DNA from: Gnetum montanum
Lineage: Eukaryota; Streptophyta; Gnetopsida; Gnetales; Gnetaceae
Reading direction: 5' to 3'
NCBI GenBank assembly: GCA_015680685.1
Contig: MNCI01002098.1
Location: 643,307 to 707,306 of the forward strand
Length of the DNA: 64,000 bases
Part shown: positions 12,230 to 23,850 of the stretch, in pieces
Layout of the letters: each line of letters opens with the position of its first letter
Numbering within the stretch: position 1 is the first letter of the stretch
The notes under the pieces: model-generated
Told to the model about the DNA's origin: nothing
The model's database searches: none
The model's input: the letters and a program-made list of their open reading frames with translations, nothing else
Position numbers and translations under genes: made by a program

Positions 12230-15117
12230 TGGCACCAAGAACAAAACACCCATAGGAAGGAGAACCCTCTCAACCAAGGAAGAAACAACCTAAAGCTAGA
12301 AGGGGCCAACAAGAACAAGCCTAAGAACTACTAGAGGTAACCCATGCAATGGGACCTCTTTGTGAGGATCCCTAAGTGGAATCTATTTGACAGATTCTAG
12401 AAGAAGAAGTGCCAATAGAGTAATCATAGCTAGGAGAAGCACCAGGACCCATGCCAAGGCTTGAAGTCACTTTAACTCAAACTTTCCTTAACATCATTAA
12501 GTCCTGAGAGATTCAACGCTCAGTCCTCCAAGAAATAAACTTTGGACCATTTTTAGAGAAAGTTTTAGCAAAAGTCAAAACATAATTGCAAACCTCTCCC
12601 ATGTGGCCAATCATCACATTCACTAGGGAATGTTACATGGAAGAGACATATCTCTTCTAGAACAATAGAAGGCTAGGGTCCACAATAAAAATCAAGGATA
12701 TTTAGGTTTCCTACTTAGCTGAGGCTATCACGCAAGCAGTAGGGTTGCTTGATATTGGGACATAATTGGCTAAGCTATCAACAAAAGTTGATCTTGAGCC
12801 CAAAAAAGAGTGGACTCGATAGTGTTACAGAGTAGATCGTAAGGAGTATGGTGTGCTCACACCGATGGAGCACATCTACTTCAAAATTACAGCTTATCAC
12901 CTTAATCCAATGGTGAGGTCCAGTAAGGTAATTGAATTTTCCACTCAAGCATGTGTTACTCTAAGCAGAAGATTTTCTATAAACCTTCCATAATTAATAT
13001 ATTTGGAGATCGAGAAGCATTTCAAGGAAAATGAAGGTGGAAGGAAAACCTTACCCTTCCCATGTCTCATTTGAAAACTCTACAAAATGGCAAGAATCAT
13101 CTACTACACCAATGAAAAAATTAGGCATGCTCCTTTGGCTTCATGGTCTAAAATCCTAAAAGAAAAGACACCTACCACAACTAAAGAAGAGGAGGAGCTA
13201 CCACCTCCACCACCTACTCAAGAAATAATGTCGGAGGCCCATGTAGCTATTACGTGTTTGTGCAAAATTTGAGTGTAGCTCTTGCGTGAGCAAGAGCAAT
13301 GTGCAAGGATGTGTAGTGTGGACCCATTTGTGTATCAACTAGTAATGAGTCACCTTAATGAGATGGCTCAAATAGTCAGCCAAATGAAAGGTGGTGGACC
13401 AATATTCTCTATCCAATAAATGTAATTTCCTACAAGGTTTTATCCTAATGATCGAGAGATGATGGTGTCATTATCACAATACCATTTATTCTCAGAAATC
13501 TTTGGGAATGCTGCCTCCTTCTTGATGCATTTGGAGGAAGGTCAAGGGGCCACTATACTAATGATGCAACACCAAGGGTAAGAGACTATAGCTAAAGTAG
13601 TTGCTGACTATGTCGTCTAAGAAAATAATGAACCTATGATGTTTATACCAGATGTATCTACACTTCGAGATGTGTAGATATCTATAGGCATGATCAGTGA
13701 AAAATTGAATGCAACCCAACATAAAGAATTGCCAGATCAACTAGTGGGGATTGGGCAATTGATTTCAGTTATCCTTGATTTTTTAAATAACATCATTGCA
13801 CCCTAGTTGAAGCTGTTGGAAGCAAGGGAAAAATGCATCATCTTGGAGGGGCAACTTGAAATGGCTCAAGTACAAAATTAATGCTTGGCCATGGAGGTTG
13901 TCGAATTACATGCCCATCGTGCTGATCCTACACTTCTCAACCTAATAATAGCCAGATATGAAGCTTTCCAATAGCTTTAAGAATGACTCAAGAAGGTTGA
14001 TGAGGAAGCAGTGACAACCATCTTCAACTAGTCCATAGTAAAGGTAAAGACATATTCTCAGAAGGACTTGGCTCAAATCCACCAAGAGAATGAAGCATTG
14101 ACCATAGAAAATCATCGCCTACGTAATGGTTATGCCCAAAAAAATAAATGCAAGAATTCAGTCATCAATAGCAAGAGTAGCTAGTCAAGGTGAATATGAA
14201 ATTAAGGAAATTAGCCATAAAAAATCAAAATTTGTTAATAAAAGAAGTTTGTGCCTTATGCTAGAAATCTTCTATTAAGATTGCCACCTAGAAAAATGAT
14301 GCTTTGAAGTTTGAAAGAGTTAAAAATCACTATAGATACCAGGTTGGCTTGTAGAAGGAAGTAAATGAGAAGCACATCTAAATAGCAAAGGCAAAAATAA
14401 ATGAAGCTCTTTAGCAACTTCAACAAGGAAAAGAAGCTTGGTAGCCCATCATTGATGGNCGCAACTTCAACAAGGAAAAGAAGCTTGGTAGCCCATCATT
14501 GATGGGATTGATGCCTACAATAAAGTAGAGATCCAACTAAAGGAGTTGCAGATAGAAGAGATGATAGAATACATGGAGTTGGTTAATCTCTACTATGCAA
14601 ACATAACAATGTTGATTGTTGGATGACCATAGTCAGAGTTAGAAAAACAAGTGGCTAGTTCATATTTTCTATAGGAGGTAGAGTTCAAATACCATAAAGA
14701 CACCAAGTAGAAGATTGAGATTACAAATGCTAAACTTGAAGTTCTCTGAGCACGATTCACAAATTAATGATCAACTACTAAGAACTTAGCCAAAAGGATG
14801 AATGATTATCATGAGGTAAAGGATGTAGTCAAAGCATTTGACATTGAATGTAAATAATTTTTTGCCTAGTTTATTAATGCAAAGGAGATTTTTTTAGCAA
14901 TCCCATGTCTTTAGGATGTGCCCATTTTGACCCACATTGGCGAAGCTATGTTGATAGTGCACCATCCTAGAAGTAAGGAAGAGAAAATGAAGGCATTTCT
15001 AGATGCTTTCTACCTCCCACCAAAAGTCGTAGTGGCATTTGGTAGCCACAACCACCTCAACCGCTGCACATGCATGAAGTTGGGGAAGCTCCCTCAAAAC
15101 CTCAAGAGCCATCACTA
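12230..15117 (+). pseudogene. Element A 3' ORF (accessory protein), decayed
   Basis: The ATGG at 12230 directly follows an AG (GATTATAG|ATGG), a context shared with B and C. The reading begins MAPRTKHP. The central conserved region (about 12480-13110) includes MEHIYFKITAYHLNP and TLPFPCLI, aligning with the YFKI.TYHI..TK...ARGSAILMGK and FPCLIRKLC motifs of B and C. This resembles the 'putative plant transposon protein' domain of some Athila-like 3' ORFs (from memory, not searched). A Pro-rich linker (near 13200-13220) and a long heptad-rich coiled coil (13800-14850) follow. Function unknown. Not obviously an envelope protein: no signal peptide or membrane segment was seen. Many stops are in frame. 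Confidence 0.65.
14414..14505. other. Assembly gap (N at 14459) flanked by a 45-bp exact duplication
   Basis: The 45 bases at 14414-14458, before the N, recur exactly at 14461-14505, after it. This is the expected signature of two overlapping contig ends joined without merging. The duplication and the frame change it causes are probably not real. Confidence 0.85.
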
Positions 15118-15371
15118 GCTAGGACTGTCTAATCTTCTCTACCAAAATCCATGCCATTAAGGAACATGTTGTCAAATTTTGAAGAATCATATCATGGTGT
15201 TTAATTTTGTGTCATGAACACCATCATTTTTTGTAATGTGTTGATCTATACACTTAAGCACTTTATTTTTGTCAAGTTAGTCTGTTTTTTTTTTGTTTTT
15301 TTTGAAAGTTTAGTCAAAAATCCCATACCTTCCCACTTTTGTAAAAGAACTTGAGGAAGAGTTTTCATTTA

Positions 15372-15383
15372 GTGGTGGGGATA
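15372..15383 (+). other. Element A polypurine tract
   Basis: GTGGTGGGGATA lies immediately before the TGATGAG start of the 3' LTR. It corresponds to GTGGGGGTA in elements B and C. Confidence 0.75.
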
Positions 15384-16267
15384 TGATGAGTTGCAGTTTC
15401 TTAGCTGTGTCAATGAGGCCATGTCAATGCATCATATCATGCATCCATAAGGTCCCATTGATGTAGTGTCCACTTTTGCCTAAGAATATGCACCTACCAG
15501 CTACATATATGGCAACGAGATTTTAGTAGTACCAAAGCTTTTACTGTTTGTTCATTTGAGAGTTAGAATATTTCTCTCGAGTGCCCATAGCAGGAGTCAT
15601 TAATTGTATGGATCTTTATTCGAGCATTGTTGTACCTGAGCATGATAGTGTGTGCGGCAATAAAGATGAGCTTTCTAATAAACCTTATAAAACTCTAGAT
15701 AGATTAAATTTTTTACTTATGCATTTAATTTTTTCAATTATTTATTTATCAAATGTTTTTCATGTAATTAAGCTAATGAAGGAATTAAGCAAGATAAGCT
15801 AGATACATTAAACACATAAGTATGACCACTTCAAGTGTAACACATATTCGCTTGGTAATCCTAGTAGCATTATTGCTTGGTATGCCCAATAACATAGTGG
15901 TTGGTAACCTAGTAGTGGATACGTGAATTTAGGACCTATGTAGAGAGCAGCATTGGATACTTATGTTAGGACTAGATAGATACTAGCTAATTAGTTAAAT
16001 TAAATAAGTTAATCCAATTACTTTATCTCCTTTTAAATACAAACCAAAAAATACAAAATGATAAAAATAAGATGCCTCAATTACACTTAACCATACTAGT
16101 GTATGTCACAAGTGTAATTCAGAAGACAAGGAATAACTTTAGGGCTAGGTTCATTGCCTAGAAGACTACTGCATCGGAAAGTATAAAGTCCATGGAATTT
16201 GACTAGATCGTGTGTGAATGCTTTGTGATTCGTATGGTTGGATGTAGGGGTACCTCGCTACTCATCA
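15384..16267 (+). repeat. Element A 3' LTR (884 bp)
   Basis: It starts TGATGAGTTG and ends CTACTCATCA. A TATA-like CATATATGG lies near 15502 and AATAAA at 15659-15664. The terminal U5 block is shared with all other family LTRs. U3 (15400-15480) has no counterpart in elements B and C, whose U3 carries GATATC repeats instead. The bases after the LTR (TTAGCCCAT) look slightly like the start of a PBS. Confidence 0.85.
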
Positions 16268-17760
16268 TTAGCCCATCTTATTAATAGTAACATCTACAAA
16301 ATGTCAAGTCCAATTATGATCTTCAACAATATTTAGAATGTCAACATTATGTTTTTGTTGAATAATTTTTGTTTACTTTGAATCTATCCTTGCATTAAAA
16401 TCTCCACAAATAAATACTGAACCTTTTGCTACAAATTCTATAATATCTCTACCTATGAACTAAAAAGGATGATCATGAGACCTCTCTATATAATCATACA
16501 ATGTAGCATATCTAAGATTAAAATAGCATATGGTAAGAGACATACAACCATGCTAACATAAGATTTGTTGCTAAACATATTATTTATGATCATTAAGTCT
16601 TTTTAAAAGTACAAAATTTTTAAAAGATTTCCTCACTAACATTGTAATACCCCTAGAAATTTTGTCTCATCACCCTAATCTTGTACTCCTTGTAATAAAT
16701 TTAATAAATCTAGGAACTACAACATTTATAGATCCAACATCTTTTCAAGTTTCAACAAAACTAAAAATATCAAAGCTATCAAAGAAGCTAATAATAATCA
16801 AAGAAACAACTTTATTTGAAATTCCACTATTAGTGTTAAGAAATATATACTTTAAAGGGCCTATAGAATTTTTGAATAATTTTTGAAATACTACTTATTT
16901 GTAATGACTATCATGTTGCTAGCATTTAGGTATGCTACCAAATTCTATTCATGAACTGCCTTAACTTTTTTCTTTTGTTTAGCCTTTTCTACAAGTTCCT
17001 TTCAAGTAACATCCTCATTTATCTAAATGTTTTTTCTTATTCTTACTTTGCATCATCTAGCTTCGATGTATTCAAACATGTACTCTATCTTCTACATCAT
17101 GAAACTTAATAATTGCAAGTTAGGACTTTTCACGTCATTTACATGGAACCCTAAAAATTTTATGAATTTTTAGAGAAGTTATATACATATCATTTATAAG
17201 TTTTTCAACTTTCTTAAATAAAGTGTCATCTATTTTACCCTCTATCTTTGGGATACCTAAAAAATGCAAAAAAATTTCTTTTTTCCTTTTTTCATGTTAT
17301 TCTTTTAACTCTTCTATGACTACATACTTCATCTTTGTCTCTACTCCTTCAAGATTTGATTCATTTTTATTTTTCTCTTGCTTTTCTTTAAGTTTTTCTA
17401 ATTTCAAAAAAAATTATTCATTATCCTTTAGAGCAATAATATTCTTCTTTTTTTCCTTGATCTTCTCTTCAAGGACTGATATCCTTTGAAGAATTTCTTT
17501 ATTTTGTTCATGGGTTTCATCTAGCAATGTCATTTTTCTAACCATGTACTTCCATTTTGCAACTATAATTTCTCTGAAAGCAATAGTATTTATAGATTTT
17601 TTTGTATACCTTGTGATGATGCCATGATAAGATTTTCAAATTTCTTTAGCAGATGACTCAATCGCTTTAGTAAAAAATTTGCACTCATAAAATATAATAA
17701 TAATAATGTTTATTTAGTTTTCTTATCTTTTCATAAATGTACTAATTTATTTTATCCTCA
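16268..17760 (-). pseudogene. LINE (L1-type): ORF1 and N-terminal half of the ORF2 endonuclease, decayed
   Basis: On the reverse strand, a coiled-coil region (KEILQRISVLEEKIKEK and further heptads, about 17690-17300) is followed by an RRM-like ORF1 core (LFKKVEKLINDMYITSLKIH, KIFRVP; about 17240-17130) and a basic tail. The ORF2 endonuclease follows: YIERSHDHPF near 16490, then SVFICGDFNARID near 16410, the APE-nuclease GDFNAR motif, then HFVDVTINKMG ending at 16268. The rest of the endonuclease is at 2866-3188, on the far side of element A. Stops and frameshifts throughout. Confidence 0.75.
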
Positions 17761-18949
17761 CTTTAACATGTGAAAATAATGGAGAAGAAAGAGGAAGTGG
17801 AGATTGTGAAGAAAATTTGGAAAATCAAAGCCCCTCAAGACTTGCTAAAGAAAATCATGGAAGTGAGATGGCAAAAGAAGAAGGACAAGCGACACTCATT
17901 CTAACAATAAAAAAGAGCAAAAGAAAAAGAAGAAAGCTAAGAAGAACCTATAATAGGCTTGTGGGATTTCATCAAAAGGCGTCATCACTAGGAAGCAAAG
18001 GAAAAAAAAGATTCATCTTATCTAATTCTCATTCCTTCTCCTTCATCTTCTCCATCCTGTACTCCTTTGTTTCATCATTCCTTGAATCAACCATCAACTC
18101 CCTTAAAATGGATCAAGTAGGAATCCATTGAGGTGAAGCTTTCTAAAAGGTTGAAAAAGCTCATCATAGAATTTCAACATGAGAAAGATCGGAAAAATGA
18201 CTTGGGACAACAACCTAACAAGACAAGAAGAAACCATCATCAATATTAGAGCTTGAGAATCAAATAGAATAACTATCTCAAGTCATTAATGCCTATTGCA
18301 AGTACCTTAAAGAAATTATGAAATAGTCTTTTAGCAAGGAAAAGAGTGGATAGATTAAAGAGTGAACTACAAAGTCCCCTTTATTTTTGATTTCTATGTT
18401 CACTATTTTTCCTATGCCCATGTTCTTATTTGAATTTATTGAACTTTTTAGATTCCTATTGTAACTCATTTATTTTAATGCAACATTCTCTTCATTTAAT
18501 GTTTTATATCATATCATTTATCTCTATTTAATGTATATGATTTATCTGTATTCACTATTTTATGTCATACGCATTTATTAGTCACTTTACATTAATTGCT
18601 GAGACCATTCTTGGACAAGTTGTGCCTATATACAAGATGTCCTAGACAATAACATTGTTAAATCATGATTTCAAGGTGCTATGCGTAAACGTTGGATCAT
18701 CTTTGTGATCAAAATTTTTGTATCAACACATGTAGGATACTTTCAAGTTTGACCTTTACCATTTAAGATCATTTTCATTGATTTTTAAGGATAAGTTAAT
18801 CTTTTAAAAAATTCTAATATTATCTAATATCTTAGCCTCATTTTTTCATGATGTAATATCTAATGCTATTTGTTCTTTGATAAGGCACACTTCTTACATT
18901 AAGAGATTATAGTTTTCCCTTGCTAACTTGACTATCTCTAGTTTGCTTT
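17761..18949. other. Unrecognised region with coding-like remnants
   Basis: The + strand has Lys-rich open stretches (17817-18131), then a Pro/Ser-rich segment and a short coiled-coil-like piece (ELENQIEQLSQVINAY in a shifted frame near 18260). This could be retroelement gag or 3' ORF debris. No diagnostic motif and no boundary was found. Confidence 0.35.
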
Positions 18950-20960
18950 TTCCCACTCTTACTTAATATGTTAGAGATGGACTTCAAATGCATCATGTTC
19001 CTTCCTCATCTTCTCCAACCTTTAAATTCTTGCAGTAAGCTCCTTATTCTGTTTCTTTGATTCAATAGTTCTTTTCCTTAAGTCATATTATTCAACCATG
19101 GCTTGATATTTATCCCAAATAATCCTTTCTTTGATCATAGAACCTTCATTGGCAACATCTTGTAATCACTCATTTTCTTCTTTCTCAAGTTTGTTCAAGC
19201 CCTCTACATTTGGTAGGCTTATTAAGTTCAACTTTGAACTCATTTAAGTATTCCTAAAATTCAATGATTTTGATGTTGCTTTACTACTTAGGTATTGCAA
19301 ACAATGCTAACTTCTCCTTGGTGGTGAGAAGCTTAGATTGTAGGGTTATTACATCCTCTAGGATATCAAATGTTGTTGTCAAATCCTATACTATGCTTGA
19401 TAGTTTCTCTAGGCATTGCTCATGCTTAGCTAATGTCATCTATCAAAATGCCTCTACCTTATTCGCTTGCTCTTATCATTTTCCCAAGCTTACAAACACC
19501 AAAATATCTTATTAGATATTGAAATTTATTGTTAGTGTTGCAGGTACATTTATTTTTACATTCATGAATTCAACAACAACTCCACTAGAATCTTATTGTC
19601 CTTCATACAGAAGGAAAACTATTGTTGCTCCATTGCCTTAATCAAGCATCTCTTGGAATGATGATGCATTAATAGACATCATCGACTAGTCATTACAAAA
19701 CCTAATTGACACTTCCCTTGTAACTAGATTCATCATTGTTTGGCTTTGTGTTCTAGCTGCAATTGCCAAGAGTTCAAAAATATCTTAGTTCATTTAGCTA
19801 AATTTTTGTTTACTCTACTAATCTAGCTTGATGTTGGCATTGTGAAGTAATATATACTTCATGTCTCCATAAATGCCAAAGTTGGTCCTACTACTTCAAA
19901 TGCTCCTTGTAGTGGCATTAGAGGTGTTGGCAATGTGGTAGGTGGTGCTATTGCTATTGGGAGAAGTTTTGTTGGCATTGAAGAAATTGCAACTTTAATT
20001 TTTGTTAGTGCTCTTTGTGGTGGGTTCAACACTTTCTTCAAGGGCACTAACTTCATGATTTTCACAAATGAAGCTTGAGGAGCCCACCTTGACATATCAT
20101 TGTCATAACTTATTATGCTCCTTCTATTACATAATTTTTTGATTAAACATGGGTGGAAAGGATTTTTTTTTTATGTTATTTTCATAAAATCAATGTTGGA
20201 TTTTAGAGAACTATAAGTATGGGATGTTGGGCTTGCCCTTCCTTCTAAGTATTACTATGGCATTAGCATAAAATGAGTAAACCTTGTTGGACCTAGCTGT
20301 TAGGATCATATAGTACATAGCCATCTTAAAGAAGATCTTTTGAATCTAGGTTAAGTGCTTATATCCTTTTTTGCTTTGCCCAAATATATGCCTTAACTAA
20401 ACTTGTTTGTCTTTATTTTCTAGACATGCAAAGATCTCTATTAGCCTTGGTCTCCAAGTAGGCAGTCCTAATGCCTCAACAATTACCTCTACTATGTAGC
20501 AGACTTCAATTTCCCTTATCTTCACACTATTGTCACTCTAATGGTTCTTGTACAAGAGGTGCATTTCATTGACATGCCACTCCTCACTATTAGTCAAGAT
20601 ATGCTATATTGGGTGACTACTACACCTCCATCTATACTTCTTCTATGGTTAGTTTGATGAAATCAAAGAAGTTCAACTATAGTCAAATGTCTCTCTGTAC
20701 TTGTTCATCACTAGGATATTGTATGAAGGAGTCAGAGAGTGTGCCCTCCAATTGGTTAGTTACGAGTCTTTGGGAAAAGTCTTGTAATGTAGCTTCTTGT
20801 GTGAAAGCATGCCCACAAAAAATTTTATTTTGAGTTCATTAGGTTTATGGGGTCCAACTCTGGATTGGGTTGGTTGCTCCTCTTCCTACCTTCTTGTTCC
20901 CTACCTCTTCTTTTATGGCTACCTTGGTCTATATGCTCCTTGGCCATGCTTAGGTGCCAT
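18950..20960 (-). pseudogene. Copy D: isolated, highly decayed homologue of the family 3' ORF
   Basis: The start ATG (20960-20958, reverse strand) reads MAPKHGQGAYRPR, like the MAPKHG start in elements B and C. Downstream, after frameshifts, a segment FFKMAMYYM..TARSNKVYSFYANAIVILRRK aligns with the central domain of B (YFKIETYHI..TKALNNISTYVARGSAILMGK). A coiled-coil stretch (KQNKELTARIQRLEKMRKE, about 19100-19000) follows, as in the other copies. No LTR, gag or PPT of the family was found next to it. Divergence is greater than between A, B and C. Confidence 0.55.
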
Positions 20961-21383
20961 TTGCAACCACCTAAAAATAGATTGATTACCTCCTGAAGAT
21001 TGAATTTGATGTTAGTCCCTTCTTGAATCTTTTAATTAAGATTAAAATTTCAAAGAGTTGGGTAGTTTAAATCTTAAGTGTTTGTTGAAATGACAACCTA
21101 AGGTTCTAAAGCATTTCAAATCGGTGAATATTAATTTGTTTGCAATTATTTTTTATTATTTTTTCTTAGACTTTTAAATTTGAGTTTTAGAAAAATTTTA
21201 ATATTTACAATGTTTCTAATCCTCTACAACTAAAGCATGGCTCCAAATGTGCAATGGTAAAGGAATAAGGTCAATTGAACATCTAGTGTAGAAGATATGA
21301 CACTTAGAAAGCTTTAAGGGTTCGATAGCAAAAACTCTTCTATGTGAAATGCAAAAATAAATAAATAAATTGAAATACCTATC

Positions 21384-21390
21384 ATATATA

Positions 21391-21423
<33 letters not shown>
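21384..21423. repeat. Compound microsatellite (AT)n-(GTAT)n
   Basis: About eight AT units run directly into about six GTAT units. Confidence 0.95.
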
Positions 21424-21490
21424 TTTTTTTATTTTTTTTGCATGCATCAACATATCTATATGAGAGCTTTTGTCTCTCTCTTTGTTAGGT

Positions 21491-21518
21491 TTATTATTAT
21501 TATTATTATTATTATTAT
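21491..21518. repeat. Microsatellite (TTA)n
   Basis: About nine uninterrupted TTA units. Confidence 0.95.
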
Positions 21519-22307
21519 GTTGCTTTCTTAATGGTTGAAGTCCTAATCTATATATTTAAAGGTAATGAGATCCCACTAAAATTTGATATAGTAAAAATTA
21601 GTTATAGATTCATAATGAAACATATTTTCTTTCCATCCTAATAAATCCAAAACTGTTGTCTTTGAATGTTTATTACTGATCTGGATTCATTGTCATACTA
21701 CTCATATCATCTTTACAACAAGGATAGTATTTAAATGTGTCAACTACATTTACCTTTTGTACAGGTAATTATGAAAAGGGATGGGAAGTTTTGGAAACTT
21801 AATTAAAAAGAAAATGCTATATATAAAATAGAATTTCGTACTCAGTTACAATTTTTATTTCACCGAGTAATTAGTAACTTAGTATGATTATTTCATATGT
21901 TTTTCAAATTTAGCTTTCTAATCTGGATCGTTAAGAACTCAAGAATAATATTAATGTGCCTTAAATTTTTAAGGAAACGAGCGGTGATACGCTTTGCATT
22001 CGCAAAATAAATCCCAGAAAAAACCGTTGCAGCGCAGTTAAAACTTAAAAAGTAAGGCTGCATTGGTTTTTGCAAACGAAGGGACCAAGTTCGACGTGGA
22101 ATCTAAAGGGTGTTTCTTTTTTTTTACATACATGTAATGGGAAATTTTGAAAAGTCAAAAGTACATCCAATGTTGGAAAACATTCTCCAGAAGGGAAGGG
22201 TCCTACTTGATTCTTTCCTCTCATGGAATCTATGATTTTTAAAGAAAGCATTGAGTAAATTACGTGTAAGCAATACTATCTTTACTTAAACTTTCTTTCC
22301 TTAAAAC

Positions 22308-22440
22308 AATAAGGTGTTAGTCTAGTGGTATAAGGTAACAAGTTCGATTTTACTAAGTGGCATTAAGTTTTAAACTTTTATAAATCTTTGGAGTGTACCT
22401 ATGTTTCAATTATTTGGGATTCAAACACCCCTTAAAATTC
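22308..22440 (+). repeat. tRNA-derived SINE-like element, copy 1
   Basis: A pol III box A-like TAGTCTAGTGGTA and a box B-like AAGTTCGATTTTA lie close together. A 3' body with TTTGGAGTGTACCTATG and TTTCAATTATTTGGG is shared with the copies at 23106, 23690 and 44886. The A-B distance is shorter than in the other copies, so the head is probably rearranged. Confidence 0.5.
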
Positions 22441-22679
22441 ATATCCAATATCTTAAAATAAAAACATATTGAATTTAACCCAAACTTCATCCAATACATT
22501 TATATGTTAAACCCATATATTTTGAATTTAAGCTTAACTCAAGCTTGTAACTATTTATGTAATATAATTCTTACTCAAACACTATTAATTTAAACATAGC
22601 TCAAATTTACCATCATTTGAGTACCATGATTGTTTAAGCAGGAATGTTAAGGTGAACACTATCATTACTAGTTGTTAAC

Positions 22680-23105
22680 CTTACAACTAATATTCATCAG
22701 CCTTAGCCAACATGGTATTTCTGGTTATTTTTGGTTATTTAGAAGAATTATAGATGAATATAGCGATACTTATAGAATGGCAATTCTTGGTTACTTAGAA
22801 GAATTATGGATGAATATAGTGATTTGCATAGGTGCTCATTTCCCTTGTCAACCTTATAGTTAATATTGACCAACCTTAGCCAACATGGTAGTTTTGGCTA
22901 TTTTTAGTTATTTAGAAGAATTATAGATGAATATAGTGATACTTAGAGTATGGCTATTTGTGGTTATTTAGAAGAATTATGGATGGATATAGTGATACTT
23001 ATAGTATGGCTATTTGTGGTTATTTAAAAGAATTATGGATGAATATAGTGATACTTATAGTATGGTTATTTGTGGTTATTTAAAAGAATTATGGATGAAT
23101 TTCGT
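22680..23105. repeat. Minisatellite, 56-bp unit
   Basis: Units containing GGTTATTTAGAAGAATTATGG and ATATAGTGATACTTATAG recur with a period of exactly 56 bp at 22949, 23005 and 23061. Two less regular copies occur at 22725-22840, before a short interruption. The second block is preceded by a repeat of the CCTTAGCCAACATGG leader, so an approximately 180-bp higher-order duplication is also present. There are no spacers and no CRISPR-like structure. Confidence 0.85.
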
Positions 23106-23265
23106 AGGGTGTAGGAACCTGAAATAAGTAAAACATAGGTACACCTAGAGATATAGAGTTCAATAGAATTGAATATAACTTAGCATTACTTGTCAGAATT
23201 GAACCCATGACATGGAGCTTCCAAATCAAGTGTTTTACACTAGGCTAGCACCCCATTGTTATGGA
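23106..23265 (-). repeat. tRNA-derived SINE-like element, copy 2
   Basis: On the reverse strand: box A GCTAGCCTAGTGTAAAA, about 30 bases, box B GGGTTCAATTCTG, then a body ending CTAGGTGTACCTATG and TTACTTATTTCAGGTTCC. This has the A/B promoter layout of plant tRNA-derived SINEs. Confidence 0.6.
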
Positions 23266-23389
23266 AGAATATAGTGATATGGACCATCATTTGAAGTCAT
23301 GGTAAGGTACTCATTTCTCTTGTCAAAGGTTCAAATCTAGATGGAGCTATGGCTCTGGATGATGATCCTTTCATGGAGAAATCTAGTGA

Positions 23390-23465
23390 TGCTTATAATC
23401 TAACTTGAACTTATAACCTCTTACTTAACACGATGATGAGCTAACCACTTGAGCCAAGTGATATA
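23390..23465 (-). repeat. tRNA-like SINE head fragment
   Basis: On the reverse strand, TGGCTCAAGTGGTTAG fits box A and GGTTATAAGTTCAAGTT fits box B at tRNA-like spacing. No acceptor stem pairs, so it is not a functional tRNA gene. It is probably a second SINE type or a truncated copy. Confidence 0.4.
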
Positions 23466-23689
23466 AAAGTCAAATAGTTTTTTTTTTCTAGGCAAGACAA
23501 CTTGAAGTTGCTAGCACAACCCCTACCCACACAGCAAGGTAGATATGACCCATAGAAAAAAAAAAGTTTTACCACAAGGCTACTCCATTACTACAACATT
23601 AAGAAGTAGAGACAAAAATCAAACCCACAATCTCCCAACTAAGAGATGTGTCTTGACCACTTGCTCTACACCCTTGGGTGGCACATGTT

Positions 23690-23850
23690 CAAATTATAGG
23701 GGGTATTGGAACCCTGAAAGAATTGTAATATAATTTAATTAGAATTTTTATAATTCACCATTGCCCACTAAAATTGAATCAATGACTTAGAGTTTTCAAA
23801 TCAAGAATCTTACAACTAAGTAACACCTCATTGTACATGTTCGGATTATT
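23690..23850 (-). repeat. tRNA-derived SINE-like element, copy 3
   Basis: The reverse strand reads GTTACTTAGTTGTAAGATTC (degenerate box A), then CTTGATTTGAAAACTC, box B-like TGATTCAATTTTAG, and the 3' end TTTCAGGGTTCC. It shares order and wording with copies 2 and 4. Confidence 0.55.

Larger units (their letters stand above)
3189..16267 (+). mobile_element. Element A: 13-kb Ty3/gypsy (Athila/Tat-type) retrotransposon with pol and an extra 3' ORF
   Basis: Order: 5' LTR, tRNA-Asp-type PBS, gag, protease, RT, RNase H, integrase, 2-kb spacer, large 3' ORF, PPT, 3' LTR. LTR ends are TG...CA. The RT and integrase wording (FMDDF; WGVDFMGP; no chromodomain) fits the non-chromoviral Athila/Tat branch, whose members often carry an extra ORF after pol. 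Every coding region has stops and frameshifts, so it is inactive. It lies inside a LINE endonuclease. The flanking 5-mers (GTAAT and TTAGC) do not match, so a clean TSD is not visible. The 5' LTR is about 110 bp shorter than the 3' LTR. Confidence 0.85.
20961..22307. other. AT-rich intergenic DNA without a recognised gene
   Basis: No domain or RNA gene seen. It contains two microsatellites, listed separately. 21900-22250 is slightly richer in GC on the reverse strand but gives no recognisable protein. Confidence 0.5.

Noticed and set aside
12230-15117. 3' ORF of element A as a retroviral envelope gene
   Set aside because: Position after pol fits, but neither it nor the B and C copies show a signal peptide, membrane anchor or fusion-peptide-like segment; a long coiled coil dominates instead.
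16268-16300. 16268 onward as a PBS, making 15384-16267 a 5' LTR
   Set aside because: The similarity covers only about nine bases, and the same bases read as LINE codons (VTINKMG) on the reverse strand. Left as a finding, not a feature.
17223-17489. Phe/Ser-rich open frame on the + strand
   Set aside because: It is the antisense of the LINE ORF1 coiled coil on the reverse strand; its composition comes from Lys/Glu codons read backwards.
22680-23105. Possible CRISPR-like repeat array
   Set aside because: Units are contiguous 56-bp tandem repeats without unique spacers, in a eukaryotic context. It is a minisatellite.
23390-23465. Possible tRNA gene
   Set aside because: Boxes A and B are present, but no acceptor or anticodon stems pair. 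Treated as a SINE head.
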